9,368 nt of DNA from Armatimonadota bacterium. GTDB taxonomy: Bacteria > Vulcanimicrobiota > JACPDS01. A program made the translations under genes and the position numbers. Location of the stretch: NCBI GenBank assembly GCA_016183885.1, contig JACPDS010000054.1:1-9368 (forward strand). The letters run 5' to 3'. This document shows positions 5,737 through 9,368 of this stretch, in pieces. Positions within the stretch are counted from its first letter, which is position 1, and each line of letters starts with the position of its first letter. The notes beneath the pieces are model-generated. The model saw only the letters and a program-made list of their open reading frames with translations. It did no database searches and was not told the origin of the DNA.

Positions 5737-6696
5737 TTATTTATTTTTAATAATTAAACTAATTTCTTGTTTATATTTAAGCAAATGTTTTTCTCTGAAA
5801 CCTTCTTGTTTTAAGCGAATGTCTCCTTTTTTATCTATAAGCATAACGGTTAAAAATGTTTCAGGGGTAATATCAAATCTTTTAAGCAGTTTATATTCCG
5901 GATCCCGGGCTAAAATCCAATCGGTATTATATTCTTTAATGAAAGGTTTAATAGTGTCGTCTATACTATGATCGCGAAAAATTCCCAGAACAACTAATCC
6001 TTGTTTAGTAAATTTATTTTCAAGTTCTTTTATATAATCCACTGCTTGAGGATAACAAAATGGACAACAAGGAGGGGCAATATAAATAAGTAAAATAGGA
6101 TTTTCTAAAACTCGTTTATTCCCATTCGGAGATTGATGGATAAGTAAATTCGACTTTTTTCCTTCCTGATATTCTATTTTTCCTCCGTCAATAGTTTGAA
6201 TATTAAAATAAGATAAATGTTTTTTAAATTTCTTGGATTCATCTACCCATATACTTGATTTTATAAAAGTTTGAGTTTTAATGGTGAAAGGCGACAATAA
6301 ATCCACAATAGGTTCCCTAAAATATCCAAATAAAGAAATCCCCAGGGCAAAAAATATTAAAGCAAAAATATGAGATTTACTTCCCTCACCTAACCGTACA
6401 AGAAGAGTAAAAGGACAGGCTATAATTAAGACATAACCAATACCCTGAATAAATCCGCCTATAAAAGAATTTAACCCCGGGTATCCTTTCCAAACTCCTC
6501 CGCAGCTAATATTTCCCTGAAAACCCCAGAAATGAATAAAACTGAAAATAAAAATAGCGGCAATAACTCCTAAAAGTCTCCTTGTTTCGCCTAATCCAAT
6601 CCACTCCGCAATCGATCCGAATATACAAAATCTAGTATAATGAGCTGTAAATCCAATTATTATTCCAATTAAAAAAGCCAGAGCGAAAAAAGACAT
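5737..6696 (-). CDS. YeeE/YedE permease half fused to a thioredoxin-like domain
   Basis: This 319-residue protein has two parts. Residues 1-130 hold four hydrophobic segments with YeeE/YedE (DUF395) features: R-F-C at 22-24, C65, and A-C-P-F-T-L-L-V-R-L-G-E-G-S at 93-106, matching the family's C-P-F-R...G-E-G signature. The family includes the thiosulfate importer TsuA/YeeE. Residues about 145-319 form a thioredoxin/TlpA-like domain with a C-P-F-C active site at 211-214, an extra Cys at 210, and a probable cis-proline at P278. Basic residues between segments 1-2 (RR) and after segment 3 suggest that the C-terminal domain is extracytoplasmic. GAAGGA lies 8 nt before the ATG. It is the last gene of the tight operon, 5 bp after the other permease half. 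Substrate: thiosulfate, another reduced sulfur species, or selenium; not decidable here. Confidence 0.85.
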   Translation of the reverse strand: MSFFALAFLIGIIIGFTAHYTRFCIFGSIAEWIGLGETRRLLGVIAAIFIFSFIHFWGFQGNISCGGVWKGYPGLNSFIGGFIQGIGYVLIIACPFTLLVRLGEGSKSHIFALIFFALGISLFGYFREPIVDLLSPFTIKTQTFIKSSIWVDESKKFKKHLSYFNIQTIDGGKIEYQEGKKSNLLIHQSPNGNKRVLENPILLIYIAPPCCPFCYPQAVDYIKELENKFTKQGLVVLGIFRDHSIDDTIKPFIKEYNTDWILARDPEYKLLKRFDITPETFLTVMLIDKKGDIRLKQEGFREKHLLKYKQEISLIIKNK

Positions 6697-6701
6697 TTGT
6701 T

Positions 6702-7190
6702 TTATCCTTCAAATTTTTCTTCTATTTTCATGGCTATCCATATACCGCTTATAATTCCTATTAAAGTTAGGATACTTTCAAGAGATAATCCAGGCAAACC
6801 GGAAAGAGCGTGTTTAAATAAACAACCATTGCCCAGCATAACTCCAAATCCAATCAATAACCCGCCGATACAGGATTTAATTATTTGAGCGGTCCTTAAT
6901 TTTGTTTTTAAAAAAGATTTCCAGCTAAACTGTTTAGAAATAACGGCTCCGGCAAAACTTCCCACTACCACCCCAGGGATTAATGTCCATATAATAGGAG
7001 GAATACCTGAAAAAAAATTATTATTTTTAAAGATAAAATCTTCTAAATAAGCTAAACTGGTGGCAAGGCCGCCTCCTATAGAAATAGCCGTGGATCTAGC
7101 TAATATTTTAGGACTAAGCGCTAAATAAAAATAAAGATTTAAAATTCCAATAATTATTCCGCCGGTTATTACAGGGATATTTTTCTTCAT
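6702..7190 (-). CDS. YeeE/YedE-type membrane protein, first permease half
   Basis: This is a 162-residue membrane protein with about four hydrophobic segments (about 7-26, 66-85, 105-120 and 138-155). The family signature is G-F-G-V-M-L-G-N-G-C-L-F-K-H-A-L-S-G-L at 114-132, with C123 at the position of the usual G-x-G-C-x-x-x-H-x-L-S-G motif; C107 is a second membrane cysteine. Full-length YeeE/TsuA proteins of about 350 residues contain two such halves. Here the halves are separate adjacent genes, and they presumably assemble into one channel. The gene starts 3 bp after the Cys-motif gene's stop and ends 5 bp before the fusion gene. No strong ribosome binding site is visible, so coupling is likely. 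Confidence 0.85.
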   Translation of the reverse strand: MKKNIPVITGGIIIGILNLYFYLALSPKILARSTAISIGGGLATSLAYLEDFIFKNNNFFSGIPPIIWTLIPGVVVGSFAGAVISKQFSWKSFLKTKLRTAQIIKSCIGGLLIGFGVMLGNGCLFKHALSGLPGLSLESILTLIGIISGIWIAMKIEEKFEG

Positions 7191-7193
7191 TTT

Positions 7194-7613
7194 TTAAACT
7201 TCACATCGTTCCAATTCTTTTTTTGCTTCTTTTTCAAAAATATCGCTAAGAAATTTAACCCCTTCTTCTAATCCACTCTGACATTTTTCATAGGTTTCTC
7301 CTTCAACTTCAACTTTTAAAGTCCAACGCCAGATTAAGAAATTATCTTCAAGTAAGAATTGTTTTTCAACTATAAAACCCCAACTATATTTCGGTTTCAG
7401 CTTTTTTCTTTCTAAAAGAATAGTTTCAATAAGGCTATACCATTTAAAAAGATTATATTGTTCTTCCTTTATTTCAAAATGAATATTAGCTATAGCCCAT
7501 TTTAACCCTTCAACGGCTGATTCTTCCGGATGACCTCCGCAGCAGCTAAAAGTTTCTATATAAGGAATTTCATTCATTATAGAGATGAGCTTATGCATAG
7601 ATTTATCGGACAT
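7194..7613 (-). CDS. Hypothetical protein with S-C-C-G-G-H-P-E motif
   Basis: The family is not recognised. The 139-residue soluble protein has no signal or membrane segment. Its marked feature is E-T-F-S-C-C-G-G-H-P-E-E at residues 20-31, with a vicinal Cys pair and a His suited to metal or thiol chemistry. C111 and C137 are further cysteines. The rest is mixed alpha/beta with many aromatics (W-G-F, W-R-W at about 78-97). A short Cys-Gly-His motif after an I-P-Y-I-E-T strand superficially recalls TYW3-like motifs, but this is not enough for a call. It lies between TusA (1-bp gap) and the permease half (3-bp gap), so a role in handling the same sulfur substrate is likely. GGAGG, embedded in the last tusA codons, precedes the ATG by about 12 nt. 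Confidence 0.8.
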   Translation of the reverse strand: MSDKSMHKLISIMNEIPYIETFSCCGGHPEESAVEGLKWAIANIHFEIKEEQYNLFKWYSLIETILLERKKLKPKYSWGFIVEKQFLLEDNFLIWRWTLKVEVEGETYEKCQSGLEEGVKFLSDIFEKEAKKELERCEV

Positions 7614-7614
7614 C

Positions 7615-7866
7615 TTATTTTATCCCTCCTTTTTTTACAATAACTTCCCAATCGGTATCAGTAACTTGTTTTTTTTCTAAAATGATATGCCCGTCTTCTA
7701 TAAGACTTTTAGCGAGATTTACCCTCGGACATGGTTCGTCAATAATTACTTTTAAAATTTCTCCAATCGCTATTTTTGATAAAGCTCTTTTTGACTTAAT
7801 ATAAGGCGAAGGACAAGTTTCCCCTTTACAATTGACTATCTTAACAATCTTAATTTCTTCAGACAT
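7615..7866 (-). CDS. tusA: TusA/SirA-family sulfur carrier protein
   Basis: This is an 83-residue TusA-like protein. The family carries sulfur as a persulfide on a conserved cysteine and passes it to tRNA thiolation, molybdenum cofactor synthesis or sulfur oxidation/reduction enzymes. The signature C-P-S-P is at residues 18-21 (active C18), preceded by C13 and followed by the usual K-x-K-x-A-L helix. C46, in D-E-P-C-P-R, lies where many family members have D-P instead. TusA genes next to YeeE/YedE genes are a known arrangement in sulfur and selenium metabolism. It is the first gene of the four-gene operon. GGTGAT in a G7-containing Shine-Dalgarno region lies just before the ATG, supporting this start. 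Confidence 0.93.
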   Translation of the reverse strand: MSEEIKIVKIVNCKGETCPSPYIKSKRALSKIAIGEILKVIIDEPCPRVNLAKSLIEDGHIILEKKQVTDTDWEVIVKKGGIK

Positions 7867-7868
7867 AA

Positions 7869-7879
7869 ATCACCCCCCC
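7869..7879 (-). promoter_or_regulatory. Ribosome binding site of the tusA operon, containing a G7 tract
   Basis: The minus strand reads GGGGGGGTGAT directly before TTATG, a strong match to the 16S 3' end. The seven-G run (7873-7879) is striking in such AT-rich DNA. Confidence 0.6.
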
Positions 7880-7889
7880 TTTTAAATTA

Positions 7890-7918
7890 ATTATAGCATA
7901 TTAAAATCATATTTTCCA
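7890..7918 (-). promoter_or_regulatory. Probable promoter of the tusA operon (extended -10)
   Basis: On the minus strand, TGGAAA (7913-7918) is followed after 17 bp by a perfect TATAAT (7890-7895) preceded by TGC, an extended -10 element. It ends 23 bp upstream of the tusA start, giving a short leader. It lies in the 166-bp region shared with the divergent rex gene. No palindromic operator overlapping it was recognised. Confidence 0.6.
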
Positions 7919-8032
7919 GTTTATTTTTAAAATAATTATTCCTGCATTTTTTATTCTAGATTTATTTTAGAAATACCTCTTTAAATTAAAAAAAGGATTT
8001 TTTTTATTTAAAATGAATTTTTTTATAAAAAT

Positions 8033-8665
8033 ATGCAGAAAAAAATAAAAATTCCAGAACCTACAGTTTTGCGTTTGCCTAAATATTACCGCTGTCTTTT
8101 AGATTTAAAAGAAAGAGAAATTGCTATTATTTCTTCAGAAGAAATTTCTAAAAAAACCGGGATCAAAGCTTCCCAATTTAGAAAAGATCTTTCATATTTC
8201 GGTGAATTTGGAGTTCAAGGCATTGGTTATCCGGTTAAACAATTAATAAATAAAATTTCTCATATTATGCAGATTAACCAAAATTATGAAGTGATATTAA
8301 TCGGCGCGGGAAACTTGGGCAGCGCTTTAATTAATTATCAAGGTTTTAATCAATGGGGATTTTATATTACCGAAGTATATGACAATAATCCTCAAAAAAT
8401 AGGAAAAAATATTGGAAACTTAACTATCATGGATATTAAAAATTTTCCTGAAGCCGCTAATGCAAAATTTGGAATAATTGCTGTCCCGCCGAATAACGCT
8501 CAAACAGCGCTTTCCATTTTAATCAATGCGGGAATAAAAGGAATATTAAATTTTTCCGGAGCTAAAATTCAAACTTCAGATGATATTATTATCCGGAATA
8601 TCGACTTAACGCATGAACTGGCAATTCTTTCTTATTATTATGCTCAAATGATTTCATCAAGCTAG
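8033..8665 (+). CDS. rex: Redox-sensing transcriptional repressor Rex
   Basis: Rex represses fermentation and respiration genes and leaves its operators when NADH binds. The protein is full length at 210 residues. The N-terminal winged helix (about 1-80) starts with the typical I-P-E-P-T-V-L-R-L-P-K-Y-Y-R and has the recognition helix and wing A-S-Q-F-R-K-D-L-S-Y-F-G-E-F-G at 46-60. The Rossmann domain has G-A-G-N-L-G at 91-96, D117 in D-N-N-P-Q-K-I-G, the A-V-P-P segment at 150-153 and the family end D-L-T-H-E-L at 191-196. The start is set by the family N-terminus; no Shine-Dalgarno sequence is close. It is divergent from the tusA operon and is followed after 4 bp by the adaptor gene. No Rex operator (TTGTTAA..TTAACAA type) is visible upstream. 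Confidence 0.97.
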   Translation: MQKKIKIPEPTVLRLPKYYRCLLDLKEREIAIISSEEISKKTGIKASQFRKDLSYFGEFGVQGIGYPVKQLINKISHIMQINQNYEVILIGAGNLGSALINYQGFNQWGFYITEVYDNNPQKIGKNIGNLTIMDIKNFPEAANAKFGIIAVPPNNAQTALSILINAGIKGILNFSGAKIQTSDDIIIRNIDLTHELAILSYYYAQMISSS

Positions 8666-8669
8666 ATAA

Positions 8670-9368
8670 ATGAAGAAAAAAATTATTCTTGTTATCTTAC
8701 TTTTAAGTTTGGGAATATTTTATTATTTTTATTATTTAAATAAACATAATAATTCTAAAATTATAAAAATTTCCGGAAGCATTGAAACTACTGAAATAGA
8801 TTTAAGCTTTCAAATTTTCGGGAAAATAAAAAATATTTTTATAGACGAGGGAGATAAAATAAAAAATGGGCAAATTTTAGCGGAACTCGACAAACAAGAA
8901 TTATCAGCCCAGAAAGAAAAAATTAAAGATGCTTTGAAAGTAATAATTTCCAGGCTTCCGGATTTAAAAACAAAACTTAAATTTCAAGAAGAAAATACCT
9001 TCAATAAAATTCTTTTAGCAAAATCTGGATTAAATGAAGCGCAATATAATTTAAATGAACTTCAAAACGGCTTTCGCACTCAGGAAATTAAACAAATTGA
9101 AGCTGGCTTTCTTCAAGAGGAAACAAATCTTAAAAAAACTAAAAACGACTATAAAAGAGGCAAAGAATTATTTAAAGAAGGTTTTATTTCGGAACAAAAT
9201 TTAGAAAGTTTAAAAACCAATTATGAAACTTCTCTTTATCAATACCAACAAGCAAAAGAAAGATTATCTTTATTTTTAGAAGGGACAAGAAAAGAAGAAC
9301 TTAAAAAGGCTGAAGAAAAAGTAATTCAAAGCAAACTTAACTTAAATTTAGCCCAAAACCAGCTTTTA
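8670..9368 (+). CDS. HlyD-family efflux/secretion adaptor (membrane fusion protein), 3' truncated
   Basis: This is the N-terminal 233 residues of a membrane fusion protein, open to the window edge. An N-terminal membrane anchor (about 5-23) is followed by the first half of the lipoyl-like domain (about 34-76: G-S-I-E-T-T-E-I-D-L-S-F...G-K-I...D-E-G-D-K-I-K-N-G-Q-I-L-A-E-L-D). Next comes a long helical hairpin rich in Glu, Lys, Gln and Leu (about 77-233). Stretches such as E-L-F-K-E-G-F-I-S-E-Q-N-L and E-G-T-R-K-E-E-L-K-K-A-E resemble YbhG/YhiI-type adaptors, which usually work with ABC-2 exporters. It would link an inner-membrane pump to the envelope. It starts 4 bp after the rex stop, so the two are probably co-transcribed and the pump genes should follow beyond the window. 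Confidence 0.9.
   Translation, partial: MKKKIILVILLLSLGIFYYFYYLNKHNNSKIIKISGSIETTEIDLSFQIFGKIKNIFIDEGDKIKNGQILAELDKQELSAQKEKIKDALKVIISRLPDLKTKLKFQEENTFNKILLAKSGLNEAQYNLNELQNGFRTQEIKQIEAGFLQEETNLKKTKNDYKRGKELFKEGFISEQNLESLKTNYETSLYQYQQAKERLSLFLEGTRKEELKKAEEKVIQSKLNLNLAQNQLL

Noticed and set aside
6697..6888. Plus-strand open frame of 63 codons
   Set aside because: It lies antisense within the YeeE-type gene, and its product is Pro/Ile-rich with no recognisable features.
8013..8048. Short frame from the ATG at 8013 as a leader peptide for rex
   Set aside because: It encodes only 11 residues without a ribosome binding site, in AT-rich DNA where such frames are frequent.
1..9368. tRNA, rRNA, CRISPR array, phage or toxin-antitoxin genes
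   Set aside because: Nothing on either strand showed the needed cloverleaf, regularly spaced repeats or typical protein families.

Overview
The window is AT-rich bacterial chromosome. It has compact, partly overlapping genes and ordinary bacterial families: Rex, EF-P, ketopantoate reductase, CcdA and TusA. There is no phage, plasmid, CRISPR, tRNA or rRNA signature. TGA appears to be a normal stop: EF-P ends at a TGA exactly where the family ends, and the DJ-1 gene and a 57-codon gene also end in TGA. This argues against the UGA-recoding candidate phyla. The mix (Rex, a split YeeE/YedE permease, radical SAM/SPASM, CcdA, a HlyD-type adaptor and a Gly-rich lipoprotein) suggests an uncultured, probably anaerobic bacterium. 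The phylum cannot be fixed from this sequence.

Layout. (1) At 3-1256, the C-terminal half of a radical SAM/SPASM protein runs in from the left edge. It converges on, and overlaps by 42 bp, a CcdA-type thiol-electron transporter. (2) At 1257-1905, an AT-rich spacer carries a triple TTTAACAAA repeat and a likely promoter, followed by an orphan 86-residue gene and a large nested palindrome that also encodes the last codons of panE. (3) At 3620-1887 on the minus strand lies a three-gene unit: a 57-residue coiled-coil protein, a DJ-1/PfpI protein and PanE. (4) At 3680-3800 is a 121-bp element with 10-bp terminal inverted repeats and inner palindromes, resembling a MITE. (5) At 4685-3841 (minus) are efp and a DUF503/YlxP gene, overlapping by 4 bp. 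(6) At 5713-4739 (minus) is a caspase-like (C14) lipoprotein gene interrupted by one in-frame TGA, exactly at a glycine codon of the caspase core. (7) At 7866-5737 (minus) is a tight four-gene sulfur-trafficking operon: TusA, an unknown Cys-motif protein, one half of a YeeE/YedE permease, and a second permease half fused to a thioredoxin-like domain. (8) On the plus strand, divergent from that operon, rex is followed by an envelope efflux/secretion adaptor that runs off the right edge.

How the genes may work together. The central operon looks like an uptake and relay route for a reduced sulfur (or selenium) compound. Two permease half-subunits would admit the substrate, a fused thioredoxin fold would do thiol chemistry, probably outside the membrane, and TusA would carry persulfide sulfur in the cytoplasm. 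CcdA, about 4.5 kb away, is the kind of protein that feeds electrons to extracytoplasmic thioredoxins. Rex, an NADH/NAD+ sensor, sits divergently next to the operon, although no convincing Rex operator is visible. The functional links are inferred from gene content and order.
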